A stretch of 64,000 nt of DNA. Origin: Actinomycetes bacterium. GTDB taxonomy: Bacteria > Actinomycetota > Acidimicrobiia > Acidimicrobiales > Ilumatobacteraceae. Below the pieces are notes generated by a model. It was not told the DNA's origin, searched no databases, and worked only from the letters and a program-made list of their open reading frames with translations. The DNA is taken from positions 17,036 through 81,035 of the forward strand of contig BJGC01000009.1 in assembly GCA_014190235.1 (NCBI GenBank), in the 5' to 3' direction. Shown piece by piece: positions 23,730-34,683 of the stretch (position 1 is its first letter; each line of letters begins with the position of its first letter). The position numbers and the translations under genes were made by a program.

Positions 23730-24341
23730 TTACTTTTTGCTGCGACCAAGAATCGCCCAAGCAGTTGGAGCAATTGCACCTGCAAGAAGCATCTTCAAAA
23801 GGTCACCGACAAGAAACGGAGTCACGCCATAAGCAATTGCGTTAGCGTCTCCGGTGGCAATTGGAATATGCAAGTGATGCGCAAGCCATCCAGCACCAAA
23901 AACATAAATCACAACAGTGCCCATTGCCATCGCCGAAAAAGACGAGGCGTAATTGCGGTCCCCGCGCATCTCGGACAAATATCCGATTAGTGCTGCCGCC
24001 AGAATAAATCCGACAAGATATCCCATCGTTGATCCAGTTCCGGCTGACCACCCACCGTCACCGCCAGAATAAAACGGAAGTCCGATAAGCCCCATCGCCC
24101 AGTACACACCCTGCGACAGCGCACCACGTCGCCATCCCAACACGCTCCCGCTCACCAACACAGCAAATGTCTGTCCAGTAATAGGAACAGGCGTAAAGCC
24201 AAGATGAATCGTAATCTGTGCGGCCAATGCAGTGAACAGTGCAAAACCAACAACTAAGACGGCATCACGGCCGATAGCGCGAGAACGAACGGTCGGTACT
24301 GCAAGTAGATCAACAAGAACTGCTGGAGAGGTGGTAGTCAT
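23730..24341 (-). CDS. bioY: BioY biotin-transporter substrate-binding (S) component
   Basis: A roughly 203-residue integral membrane protein with about six hydrophobic segments, the family pattern ITIHLGFTPVPITGQTFAVLVSG near the N-terminus, and GLIGLPFYSGGDGGW. BioY binds biotin and works alone or with an ECF module (BioMN); no bioM or bioN lies here. ATG 24341 is chosen because it starts just before the BioY domain and lies seven nt behind TAGTCT (leaderless pattern). The longer open frame (to 24647) would run across the divergent DUF305 gene. It precedes the mutase large subunit by 10 nt. Confidence 0.9.
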   Translation of the reverse strand: MTTTSPAVLVDLLAVPTVRSRAIGRDAVLVVGFALFTALAAQITIHLGFTPVPITGQTFAVLVSGSVLGWRRGALSQGVYWAMGLIGLPFYSGGDGGWSAGTGSTMGYLVGFILAAALIGYLSEMRGDRNYASSFSAMAMGTVVIYVFGAGWLAHHLHIPIATGDANAIAYGVTPFLVGDLLKMLLAGAIAPTAWAILGRSKK

Positions 24342-24368
24342 GGGGTTCAGACTACTACCGTTACACGA

Positions 24369-25022
24369 ATGAATACAGAGTCCGATGCCATCCTGCTGCC
24401 GTGGTGGAAAAATCCTGCAAATATCCTTATTGGGGTCGTCGTAGTGGCAATTTTTCTTGGTTCTGTGGGCTATTCCGTCGGCAACCGTGCCGGACGCGTT
24501 CAGCATAATTCTGTCGATGTCGGCTTCTTGCAAGATATGCGTGTTCACCACGAACAAGCAGTCGCCATAGCCTCTGTGTATCTCGATATTTGGACAGACG
24601 GCAATGCGGTGGAGCGCACAATTGCCCGTGAAATTCAGTTTGACCAATCTTTTGAGTCAGGGCGAATGGTGCAACTCTTGCGCATTTTTGGAGCATCCGA
24701 AGTCAACGAAACAGATCAGGCGATGACATGGATGAACGAAACACACGATGCGATGTCATCGATGCATGATCCAGTGCCACTTGAGCGCATGCCGGGACTC
24801 GCCACTGACGAACAATTGCAAGAGTTGCGTAGAGCAAAGGGTGTCGAGGCCGACAAGTTATTTGCCCAACTGATGATTGCCCATCACAACGGTGGACTCG
24901 ACATGGCGGAGTATGCAGTTGAGCACGGCAAAAATAATGAGGTGCTCGGCCTTGCGGCCGCAATGGTTGCCGCTCAAACAAGTGAACTCGCCGAACTCAA
25001 TCGGATACTCTCATCCTTGTGA
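24369..25022 (+). CDS. DUF305 family membrane-anchored protein
   Basis: A 217-residue protein with one N-terminal membrane anchor (IGVVVVAIFLGSVGYSVG, about 21-38) and an extracellular DUF305 domain of ferritin-like helices. It has paired HHEQAV (about 59-64) and IAHHNGGLDMA (about 168-178) motifs that probably bind a metal, possibly copper. The ATG lies seven nt after TACCGT (leaderless pattern) and faces bioY. It overlaps the exopolyphosphatase gene by 4 nt (GTGA), implying one transcript. The biochemical role of DUF305 is not established. Confidence 0.88.
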   Translation: MNTESDAILLPWWKNPANILIGVVVVAIFLGSVGYSVGNRAGRVQHNSVDVGFLQDMRVHHEQAVAIASVYLDIWTDGNAVERTIAREIQFDQSFESGRMVQLLRIFGASEVNETDQAMTWMNETHDAMSSMHDPVPLERMPGLATDEQLQELRRAKGVEADKLFAQLMIAHHNGGLDMAEYAVEHGKNNEVLGLAAAMVAAQTSELAELNRILSSL

Positions 25023-26578
25023 CCGAGTCATCTGGCGTTATTGGCGCACTTGATATCGGAACAAATAGTTTCCATCTCGTGATCGCACGCGCAACCCACT
25101 CGGGCTTCGAAGTGATTGCACGAGAAAAAGAAATGGTCCGACTTGGCGAAGGCTCTGGCGACATGAAACTGCTGAGCCCAGAAGCAATTGAACGTGGTGT
25201 CATTGCACTTCGCAACATGCGACGAATAGCAGATGTCCACGGAGCAGAACTGCGAGCTATCGCCACAAGTGCCGTTCGAGAAGCCACAAACGCGGATGTC
25301 TTTATAAATCGGGCGCTCAAAGAAGCATCTATTGTTATTGAAGTTATCTCGGGAGTAGAAGAAGCTCGGCTCATCCACCTAGGCGTCATGCAAGCGATTC
25401 CACTCATGGATACTCGTTCAATTGTTATTGACATCGGTGGGGGCAGCACGGAGGTTGTCATTGCCGATGGACTGTCCCAGCATTTCGTTCGAAGTTTCAA
25501 ACTCGGAGCAATTCGCTTAACAACTCGATTTTTTTCTTCAACTTCACTACACCCCTCTGCAACATCTGCATGTCGCAAATTTCTCCATTCAACTCTGTCG
25601 CCATCACGCAAAGAGATCGTTCAGTTAGCACCCAAAATTGCCGTTGTTTCATCCGGAACGGCAGAAGCCCTTGCAAGCATGGTGAGAATTTTGCGGGATG
25701 AATCTGAGCCAAAATCAATGAACGGCTTCAAATTCACGATCAAAGAACTAGAGGTTGTCGTCGATCTTCTGGCTCAATCTCCAACAGTTGAGATGCGTCG
25801 TCAGTTACGAGGTGTCGACGCCTCTCGCGCAGACATTATCTTGGCGGGTGCACTTATTTTGGACACGATTGCCCATGAGTTTGAGTTGCAGAATTTTATT
25901 TTCAGTGATTTCGCTTTGCGGGAGGGAATTATTCTCGATACTTTGCAGCGAACAGAACACTTAGACCATCAACATCTGCACCAGGTTTCATTAAACAGCG
26001 TTATGGGACTTGTTGAACGTTGCGATGACGACGTTGCGCACAGTAAAAACGTAGCGAGACTCGCGCTTGAACTCTATGATTCGCTCGAAAAGGAATACGA
26101 TTTCAGTCCCGAGTGGCGGGTTCTTTTAGAAGCCGCATCCTTGCTCGCCAATGTCGGGCTCATTGTCTCGCACAGCAAACACCACCTGCACTCGTATTAC
26201 GTCATCAGAAACTCAGATCTTGTCGGATTCACCGACCATGAAATCGAGCTCATTGCGTTGATCGCTCGCTATCACAGAAAAGGCCCACCAAAGCCGTCGC
26301 ACAATGATTTTGCCAACCTTTCTGAGGCAGAACAGCAACTCATCATATTTTTGGCAGGCATCTTGCGCGTTGCTATTGGTCTTGATCGTTCACATGACGG
26401 ACGAGTCACACGCCTTGACGTTGAGATCAAAAAAAGTTCAGTAGATATCACTGTCAACACTTCTATGACTCAGATAGATGCACTCGAAATGAACTTATAC
26501 GCAGCGCGCGAGCGTCAACAACTGCTCGAGACAGCACTTGGCGTACCCATCATGTTTGTGGCTGGCTCAGACGATTAA
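25019..26578 (+). CDS. Ppx/GppA-type exopolyphosphatase
   Basis: A 519-residue actin-fold phosphatase: GALDIGTNSFHLVIA (P1 loop, about 9-23), VIDIGGGSTEVVIADG (P2 loop, about 138-153), then a C-terminal helical HD-like domain (about 330-510). The full-length form with this domain is typical of enzymes that degrade polyphosphate or guanosine pentaphosphate, and both reactions are possible. The GTG start overlaps the DUF305 stop (GTGA). The 3' end overlaps the convergent L,D-transpeptidase by TTAA. The gene symbol is left open between ppx and gppA. Confidence 0.9.
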   Translation: MTESSGVIGALDIGTNSFHLVIARATHSGFEVIAREKEMVRLGEGSGDMKLLSPEAIERGVIALRNMRRIADVHGAELRAIATSAVREATNADVFINRALKEASIVIEVISGVEEARLIHLGVMQAIPLMDTRSIVIDIGGGSTEVVIADGLSQHFVRSFKLGAIRLTTRFFSSTSLHPSATSACRKFLHSTLSPSRKEIVQLAPKIAVVSSGTAEALASMVRILRDESEPKSMNGFKFTIKELEVVVDLLAQSPTVEMRRQLRGVDASRADIILAGALILDTIAHEFELQNFIFSDFALREGIILDTLQRTEHLDHQHLHQVSLNSVMGLVERCDDDVAHSKNVARLALELYDSLEKEYDFSPEWRVLLEAASLLANVGLIVSHSKHHLHSYYVIRNSDLVGFTDHEIELIALIARYHRKGPPKPSHNDFANLSEAEQQLIIFLAGILRVAIGLDRSHDGRVTRLDVEIKKSSVDITVNTSMTQIDALEMNLYAARERQQLLETALGVPIMFVAGSDD

Positions 26579-27678
26579 CCAACAACTGTCGTCGTAGTGA
26601 TTGCGACAACAGGAATCGTAGTAGTAGATGGTCTTACTGGAGGTCGCACAATTGTCGTTGACGTTGTAGATGTGCTAGTTGTTGTGGAGGTACTTGACGT
26701 AGACGACGTTGTTGTCGTGTATTCAGGCCATGGACGATTGAAATACGGTGTCGGAGATCCGTAGGCTTCGGGCTCTTTGATGCCATCAAAGACAAAAACT
26801 CTGTCGCTGTATTGCACCATCGCCGGAAAATATTCAGAGATAAAAATAGGGATACGAATACACCCATGTGACGCTGGATATTTTGGCACTTGCATCGCAC
26901 CGTGAATTGCAATGCCGTAGTTGAAATACACGGGATTCCACATTGTTCCGAGTTGACTCTCACGCAGACCACTTTTACGCATATAAAAGGCATAGACACC
27001 GCCTGGGGTGATTGATTTACCGCAAGCGCCATCAGTTATCCGCCCGACTCCTGTGTTTCCTTCTTCGCCCGGATCAATAACGACTTCTTCACACCAATCA
27101 AGATTAGATCCAGATGAAATATGAGTAATTAGTATCGGCGCATCATTCTTGAAGACCACCATTGCTTGTTCTGGTAAATAAATCTCAACATGTGTTGGTG
27201 ATGACTCAGTTCTGCGCGGAGTGATCACAACCGACCCACGCATTGTGTCCCACAATATGGGCGTGACAAAGTCAGTAATCGTGTCACGAGTCATCTTCAT
27301 AACAAGTGCCTGAAACGCCCAGATAGCCGTAATGGTGTCACCTCCATATACGCCGTCAATAGGACCTGGATCGAAATGCAAATCCTTGAGTCTCTGTTGC
27401 ACTCGACGTACATCTTCACCACGCATTCCCTTTTTTAGAGTGCGTGTGAGCACAGCATTGGTGATGTCGAGCCCCGACACAGTGGTCGATGTTGCAGGCA
27501 ATGTTGTGGTTGCAATCGGAGTCTCAGATTGGCGCGAGACCGTGACGATTCCGATCACTATTCCCAAGATCGCCAAAGTCACGAGAGAAGAGCGCCATTG
27601 CGCCCACCACGACACGTGTACGGCAGGGGTCAATGAGTCCTGGTCGTGTGGGGGGAAAGCATCATTTGGCGAGTTCAC
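26575..27678 (-). CDS. Membrane-anchored L,D-transpeptidase with peptidoglycan-binding domain and Thr-rich tail
   Basis: A 367-residue cell-wall enzyme that makes 3-3 peptide cross-links. Order: cytoplasmic stub, one transmembrane anchor (about 30-48), Thr-rich spacer, peptidoglycan-binding domain (KKGMRGEDVRRVQQRLKDL, about 82-140), YkuD catalytic domain with IHGAMQVPKYPASHGCIRIP (catalytic Cys about 283), and a C-terminal low-complexity tail of Thr, Ser and Val. The tail probably crosses the cell wall or carries glycans. The gene converges on ppx and is followed upstream by a glycosyltransferase on the same strand. Confidence 0.93.
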   Translation of the reverse strand: MNSPNDAFPPHDQDSLTPAVHVSWWAQWRSSLVTLAILGIVIGIVTVSRQSETPIATTTLPATSTTVSGLDITNAVLTRTLKKGMRGEDVRRVQQRLKDLHFDPGPIDGVYGGDTITAIWAFQALVMKMTRDTITDFVTPILWDTMRGSVVITPRRTESSPTHVEIYLPEQAMVVFKNDAPILITHISSGSNLDWCEEVVIDPGEEGNTGVGRITDGACGKSITPGGVYAFYMRKSGLRESQLGTMWNPVYFNYGIAIHGAMQVPKYPASHGCIRIPIFISEYFPAMVQYSDRVFVFDGIKEPEAYGSPTPYFNRPWPEYTTTTSSTSSTSTTTSTSTTSTTIVRPPVRPSTTTIPVVAITTTTVVG

Positions 27679-27723
27679 AGCACTGAAACGCTACCAACGA
27701 GAGCGCCTTCAGACTGAGCGCAC

Positions 27724-28467
27724 TTACTGAACAGGCGAAATATTACGGATCTCCTTGCGCAAAGTTCGGGCTTCTTTAAGAATCTTTCGAATGACCGCAG
27801 GTGAACTGAGCGTGGATACTCCCCTCGTGCGCGGAAAATAATCGACCCCAAATTGCACCACGGTGAATCCCAATTTTTGAGCTCGAACAACAAGTTCGGC
27901 ATCGATAAAGGAGCCTTCGCTTTTGAGTTCGATGTGTTCAAAAATGCGCGTTCGACATAACTTGAATGCGAAATTGATATCTCTCATTCGGGTACCAAAT
28001 AGCACGCGGACCAACATGTTGTACAAAGCAGAGTACACCGTACGCACGTATCCTTCGCCGGTGCGATCAAACCGATACGCACTCACCACGTCTGCATCGT
28101 AATACCGCAACAGTCGCACAGCCTTGTGAACATCGTGCATGTCAAACGGAAGATCGGCATCGGTATACAACACAAGATCACCGGTGGCTGCTGCATAACC
28201 AGACTTCATTGATCCGCCCAATTTTCTGTTCTGAGCATGGTGCACAACTCGAACACGGGGATCCGCAGCGGCGGCGGCATCGGCGAGTTCTCCGGTGCGA
28301 TCTGTTGATGCATCATTGACAATGATGAGTTCGTAGTCGGCGATATCACCCTGCTCAATCAGTTCTTCACACTCTTCACGAGCGGCATCAAGAGCCCGAA
28401 CGAGATAATCCTGTTCGTTCCACATTGGGAAAAACACCGACAACTTAGAAAATTTTGCGTGGTCCAC
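27724..28467 (-). CDS. Glycosyltransferase family 2 (polyprenyl-phosphate sugar transferase-like)
   Basis: A roughly 247-residue GT-A enzyme: FFPMWNEQDYLVRAL, LIIVNDASTDRTGELAD, NRKLGGSMKSGYAAATGDLVLYTDADLPFD with the DxD-type metal site, and KLCRTRIF as acceptor region. This resembles dolichol/polyprenol-phosphate mannose or glucose synthases. No C-terminal membrane segments are present, so it is the soluble form. The start is uncertain: TTG 28494 opens the frame, but GTG 28467 lies seven nt behind TAATGT and is chosen here. It is divergent from a small membrane protein at 28517. Confidence 0.85.
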   Translation of the reverse strand: MDHAKFSKLSVFFPMWNEQDYLVRALDAAREECEELIEQGDIADYELIIVNDASTDRTGELADAAAAADPRVRVVHHAQNRKLGGSMKSGYAAATGDLVLYTDADLPFDMHDVHKAVRLLRYYDADVVSAYRFDRTGEGYVRTVYSALYNMLVRVLFGTRMRDINFAFKLCRTRIFEHIELKSEGSFIDAELVVRAQKLGFTVVQFGVDYFPRTRGVSTLSSPAVIRKILKEARTLRKEIRNISPVQ

Positions 28468-28516
28468 GAACAAGACATTAGTAGTGATCTGCAAATTATG
28501 CTGTACGGTTTGAGTC

Positions 28517-28918
28517 GTGAATCAGACAGCTAAAGACTCTCGCCGGATCCTCGCATCGGGGTGGGCCGTAGTCGGAACCGCCACCTGGGTCGCCACTCTG
28601 TTCGCCGTGGTCGCAATTGCTATTTCATCTCGAACAATTAGTCGACCGCCATGGTGGCTTGGTCCAAGCACCGATCCTGCAACACCATTTGCTCTCATCA
28701 TCTTGGCGATCGTTATTACTTTCACCGCCGTGACGTATCTTGGCTCGTACTCCGTTGCCCCGTGGATAGGTGTGTTCTCCAGTGGGTTCTTGGGGATCTA
28801 TGCCATCGTCGATCTTGGCTCCACCATTGGAGTCGCCGTCGCTCAAATCGTCGTTGCCGTCGCCGCCCTCGCGGGCTCTCTTGCCACCTTCGCTGGACTT
28901 CATCGGGTAACCCCGTAA
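28517..28918 (+). CDS. Small hypothetical membrane protein
   Basis: A 133-residue protein predicted by eye to have four transmembrane helices (about 15-36, 56-76, 80-98, 102-127), with short polar loops and no recognised motif. The GTG start lies seven nt behind TACGGT, the leaderless pattern of this window. It precedes argG by 42 nt. No function is proposed; the gene is probably real because of codon continuity, the promoter box and the helix periodicity. Confidence 0.65.
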   Translation: MNQTAKDSRRILASGWAVVGTATWVATLFAVVAIAISSRTISRPPWWLGPSTDPATPFALIILAIVITFTAVTYLGSYSVAPWIGVFSSGFLGIYAIVDLGSTIGVAVAQIVVAVAALAGSLATFAGLHRVTP

Positions 28919-28933
28919 TAGACCACCGTCTGA

Positions 28934-31377
<2,444 letters not shown>

Positions 31378-31444
31378 TGCCTATACACCGTAGTAGTGGT
31401 GCCTTGCGATTGCTCGCACAGATAAAGCAATTGTCAACCGTTGT

Positions 31445-31527
31445 GCCCGGAGTGGGAATTGAACCCACAAGAAGTTGCCTTCCGGGGGGTTTAAGCCCCC
31501 TGCGTCTGCCAGTTCCGCCATCCGGGC
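31445..31527 (-). tRNA. tRNA-Leu (anticodon UAA)
   Basis: Reading the minus strand, the 83-nt sequence folds as a class II tRNA. Acceptor arms are GCCCGGA and TCCGGGC, and the anticodon stem GGGGG/CCCCC encloses CTTAAAC with anticodon TAA (31491-31493). A long variable arm and the T-arm GTGGG-TTCAATT-CCCAC follow. CCA is not encoded. Confidence 0.96.
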
Positions 31528-31542
31528 AAAGAACATGAAGTG

Positions 31543-31908
31543 TCAGGCTACGCGCGAGACAGTGCGCTCACCTACATCGCCAGCCTGAGAAGTTGTCTGG
31601 GTCTGAACGGTAAAACTGAGCATGACACGCCACAGCTCGGCGCGAAGTCGGTCTGCCTCAGGGGCGATAAGTGCATTCAGCACAATGACACCCTCGATCA
31701 TGTCGGCGATAGACGCCGTAAAGGGCCTACCAGCAACCCGCACCGCCACAATGCCACCCGTGCCATCTGTTGTGCGTCGAATTGCACGGTCAAGCCCGAT
31801 GGTGCGTGGAGGACTGCGAAAGCCCGGCGCGACCAAGCCCTGAGATGCAAGATGCTGTGACAACACTCGTGCTGCTGAAGCAAATTTGGCTGTTAGCGGC
31901 GTTGTCAT
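31543..31908 (-). CDS. Conserved hypothetical protein upstream of tRNA-Leu
   Basis: A 121-residue protein with a pattern that looks conserved (GLVAPGFRSPPRTIG, RTTDGTGGIVAVRVAGRPF, IADMIEGVIVLN) but that I cannot assign to a named family. It is predicted mixed alpha/beta, without signal peptide or membrane segment, with a slightly basic N-terminal helix. It ends 16 nt before the tRNA. The ATG at 31908 follows TATGGT by only 3 nt and has no Shine-Dalgarno, so the start is less certain. The plus-strand frames here do not look coding. Confidence 0.6.
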   Translation of the reverse strand: MTTPLTAKFASAARVLSQHLASQGLVAPGFRSPPRTIGLDRAIRRTTDGTGGIVAVRVAGRPFTASIADMIEGVIVLNALIAPEADRLRAELWRVMLSFTVQTQTTSQAGDVGERTVSRVA

Positions 31909-31990
31909 GTGACCATACTGTCAAAGGGGTGTGGCGCAGTCAGAGTTGCTGGCGTGGGCTCGTGCAACACATACCTCGTAGTCTGCGGAG

Positions 31991-32929
31991 ATGTCTGAGG
32001 ACCCGCTTAATCCACTTCAGCAAGAGGTCATGGACTCGCTCAAAATCCCAGACGACTGGACGCCACTTCCGGCGACGGTTGTGACTGACGTAGAAGCACA
32101 ATTACTCGAAGAACTTGCAGATCTCTCGGATTGGTTTACTGCAGAACAACCGTTGCGAGTGAGTAAACATTTGCTGACAACTATTCACGGGTGTGAGGCG
32201 CATCACATGGCTCAACGCGCCGAAGCATTTTCTTGGAACATCAATACCGTTCGCGGAACCATGGTGCACAAAGCTGTCGAGTTATTGCTCAACTGGAAAT
32301 CAGAACAACTCCCGAGTCATATTGTTGACGCGGCCATTGCTAGTGTCATCAATAATCCCCGTGAGAGTGCCTCTGACTTCGTTGCCAGTCTCTCCGAACC
32401 AGAACTCGCCGAGTTGCGTGGTGCTGTCGTCGGGTCGCTCACTAATTTTCTTGAATGTTTTCCGCCACTCAAACCACAATGGCGGCCAGTTGTCGAACAC
32501 TCCGCTCGCTATGCCATTCATCACGATTCCATCGTGTTTACTGCACGCATGGACCTCGTCATTGGCCTTCCTGGGCGCAAAGTCATCATCGATCTCAAGA
32601 CTGGGCGTATAACTGCGACACACCGTGATGATTTACGTTTTTATGCACTCTTGGACACACTTCGTTCGCGTCAACCACCAAGACGTTTGGCCACATACTC
32701 GCTTGATGCTGCGCGTCTTGACACTGAAGACGTTTCAGAAGGTGCACTACAGGCCGCAGTACGTCGCACATCACACGGCGTGCGCGCAATGGCAGAACTT
32801 GTCACAAAAAAACGAGAACCATTAAAGCGCACCGGAATGCAATGTAAGTGGTGTCCGTTATTGGACACCTGTGAAGAGGGCGCTCAGTTTGTTCGGCAAC
32901 TCAGTGGTATTGACGATGACGATCTGTAA
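31991..32929 (+). CDS. RecB-like PD-(D/E)XK nuclease with C-terminal Fe-S cysteines
   Basis: A 312-residue nuclease of the Cas4/RecB superfamily. His93 (GTMVHKAVE), Asp188 (FTARMDLVIG) and Asp201/Lys203 (VIIDLKTG) form the catalytic site. Cys68 (HGCEAHH) with Cys285, Cys288 and Cys294 (CKWCPLLDTC) forms the C-Xn-C-X2-C-X5-C set expected for a [4Fe-4S] cluster as in Cas4 and AddB. No CRISPR array or helicase is adjacent, so a housekeeping repair role is more likely than CRISPR adaptation. TAGTCT lies six nt before the ATG. Confidence 0.9.
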   Translation: MSEDPLNPLQQEVMDSLKIPDDWTPLPATVVTDVEAQLLEELADLSDWFTAEQPLRVSKHLLTTIHGCEAHHMAQRAEAFSWNINTVRGTMVHKAVELLLNWKSEQLPSHIVDAAIASVINNPRESASDFVASLSEPELAELRGAVVGSLTNFLECFPPLKPQWRPVVEHSARYAIHHDSIVFTARMDLVIGLPGRKVIIDLKTGRITATHRDDLRFYALLDTLRSRQPPRRLATYSLDAARLDTEDVSEGALQAAVRRTSHGVRAMAELVTKKREPLKRTGMQCKWCPLLDTCEEGAQFVRQLSGIDDDDL

Positions 32930-32936
32930 CAAAACA

Positions 32937-33563
32937 TCACTTGTTGTGCGGAGTCATCATTGCAAGCGGTACACCAATTCCTGCTGCACTGCGAATAGTT
33001 GAAATAAATCTTCCTTTTTGTGTTGCAGGCTTTGGTCGTGAAGCAAGGTCCCCCAGATCAGCAGCCAGTCCGTAAAGATCCTCGATACTTATTGCGATAC
33101 CCCATAGTTGGGCCGTCTCTGAAGAAATATGTGGACCAGACACAACCTCAATGATTGTGTTTTCAAGACGGTGAAATGCTTGCATGACTCCGTTGCCAGC
33201 ATCACGCACGCGGCGCACCTGGGCCCCACACGCATCTTCAATTGCCTTACTCGTGCGTTCAATGTCTGATGTATTCACAACTATGTGATCAAGCAATACG
33301 ACTTCGGTGTCGCCAATCGCTGACCGCAATGGTGACTGTGGCGCTTGTGCGACGAAAGTGGTAGCGATGCCATCGATACTGCCTTGAGTTGTTGGCGTAT
33401 CGGGATCATCAAGCGCAATTGTCCAACTGTGGATTCCGGGCGCGCCGTTATTGCAACGGATCTTTACATTCGAAAGTGCGAATGATTCCTGCTCAGTGTC
33501 AATACCGAGGTTCTGCCACGGTTGCGTGGTTCCGCCAATAACGAGTTCGACGAGACGAGCCAC
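32937..33563 (-). CDS. VOC (glyoxalase-like) family protein
   Basis: A 208-residue protein whose second half shows VLLDHIVVNTSDIERTSKAIEDACG followed by FHRLENTIIEVVSGP, a beta-alpha-beta-beta-beta unit of the vicinal-oxygen-chelate fold with metal-ligand His and Glu. The first half (MARLVELVIGG, SNVKIRCNNGAPGIHSWTIALDD) may be the paired module. Substrate unknown. The GTG start follows the bL37-like gene by 21 nt on the same strand, so the two may share a transcript. It converges on the nuclease gene with 7 nt between stops. Confidence 0.8.
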   Translation of the reverse strand: MARLVELVIGGTTQPWQNLGIDTEQESFALSNVKIRCNNGAPGIHSWTIALDDPDTPTTQGSIDGIATTFVAQAPQSPLRSAIGDTEVVLLDHIVVNTSDIERTSKAIEDACGAQVRRVRDAGNGVMQAFHRLENTIIEVVSGPHISSETAQLWGIAISIEDLYGLAADLGDLASRPKPATQKGRFISTIRSAAGIGVPLAMMTPHNK

Positions 33564-33584
33564 GACGAACAGAGGGTCTATCGA

Positions 33585-33671
33585 CTAGCCGCGACCCATG
33601 TTTGGTCGTTTGCCATGATTTGCTTTGGAACGACGCATGCGCGCCTTTTTCTTCTTCGTCTTCTTCGACAT
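33585..33671 (-). CDS. 28-residue basic protein resembling ribosomal protein bL37
   Basis: ATG 33671 to TAG 33585 encodes 28 residues, with Lys/Arg making up about half, ending in SKANHGKRPNMGRG. The KANHGKRPN core is the signature of bL37, a tiny large-subunit ribosomal protein found in mycobacterial ribosomes by cryo-EM. The N-terminal lysine run (MSKKTKKKKARMRR) also fits. AGGGA lies 5-6 nt before the ATG. The gene is too short for usual ORF cut-offs. It precedes the VOC gene. The identity is inferred from memory of the bL37 sequence and should be checked by alignment. Confidence 0.75.
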   Translation of the reverse strand: MSKKTKKKKARMRRSKANHGKRPNMGRG

Positions 33672-33740
33672 AAGTCCCTGAGGCTATCGGCTGAGATCGC
33701 CTTTCGCCCAAGGCGCAGAAGGCTTTGTCAATCCTGACCC

Positions 33741-34673
33741 CTAGCCCAGCCTCCAGCGGGCTCGGTTGTCCTTGTAGCGAACGCCCCTGGTGCTTAACCG
33801 TGAGCACGTATAGGAGCGGCCATTTTTGATGCCGCGTAAACCTGCTGGGGAACAAAAGTCTCCAACTTTGACCACCACCAGAGGGGTGTTTCGAATTTTT
33901 AGCGTTGTTGTGGTCGGGGCCACTGTGGATGTTGTGGTTGTAGAAGTTGTGGTTGTTGGAGTCGTCACGATGAAGCCCATGATCCCCCCGGGAGCAACTG
34001 GCCATGCCGCAACACGCAGACCCGCACATGATGCTGCCAACAAATTGCGCACCCGACCAGCCTCGCTTTGATCCATGCTCAAACCCCATCGAGCCTTAAT
34101 CGAAATCCAATCCCCGAGATACGTGCAGAGATACGAGTCGAGTGGCGGCAACCAATTGGATGGGTCTTTGTCTCCCTTGGATTGGTTCACATTATCCGTG
34201 ACTGCTAACAGCGTGCGTGAGTCAGATGTGTCGTTGGCGTACAACTGACGTTGCGCAGTCGTCCAGTTCCATGCTCCACTGTCCCAGGTTTCTTTTAATG
34301 CAACGACATGATCAATGTCGAGGTCGAGTGGATCAGTCCATTTCCCGCCGTCATATGGCGACACCCAGTCACCCTCGATGACTTTGCATTTATACGGATC
34401 TACTTGGGGCAACGAAACGCTGTCACGTTTGAGAACTTGCTGCCGTGAGTCACATCTGTCACCATCAATATCTTTCCAGTGCGGAAATAGATCGCGGTCG
34501 TATCCATTTGGATATTCATTTTGCACAGCAATAGCCCGTACTACATCGATTGCATCAAATGCGTTGTTGGCCTGCACGCTTGTGCCTGCCGAAGCACAGA
34601 CAATTATCCCAGCAAGAGGAAGAATCAATAGTGCGACTCGTCCCGAAAATCCCGAGAATTTACTCACGTTCAT
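33741..34673 (-). CDS. Secreted DUF1524 (HNH-type) nuclease with Thr-rich linker and C-terminal Cys-pair domain
   Basis: A 310-residue exported protein. A signal peptide (FSGRVALLILPLAGIIVCASAGTSVQA, about 9-35) is followed by a DUF1524 nuclease domain with DLDIDHVVALKETWDSGAW (about 115-133) and NVNQSKGDKDPSNWLPP. The HNH-type catalytic His is in IDHVVAL. A Thr-rich linker (about 232-255) leads to a short C-terminal domain with VGDFCSPAGLRG and SYTCSRL (two cysteines) and an Arg-Trp-Arg end. Secreted nucleases of this kind may salvage extracellular DNA or defend against competitors. It is preceded by an HxlR regulator on the same strand. Confidence 0.88.
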   Translation of the reverse strand: MNVSKFSGFSGRVALLILPLAGIIVCASAGTSVQANNAFDAIDVVRAIAVQNEYPNGYDRDLFPHWKDIDGDRCDSRQQVLKRDSVSLPQVDPYKCKVIEGDWVSPYDGGKWTDPLDLDIDHVVALKETWDSGAWNWTTAQRQLYANDTSDSRTLLAVTDNVNQSKGDKDPSNWLPPLDSYLCTYLGDWISIKARWGLSMDQSEAGRVRNLLAASCAGLRVAAWPVAPGGIMGFIVTTPTTTTSTTTTSTVAPTTTTLKIRNTPLVVVKVGDFCSPAGLRGIKNGRSYTCSRLSTRGVRYKDNRARWRLG

Positions 34674-34683
34674 GACCTTATCG

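Noticed and set aside
31991..32929. Cas4 of a CRISPR system
   Set aside because: Fe-S and nuclease motifs fit, but there is no array or other cas gene in the window.
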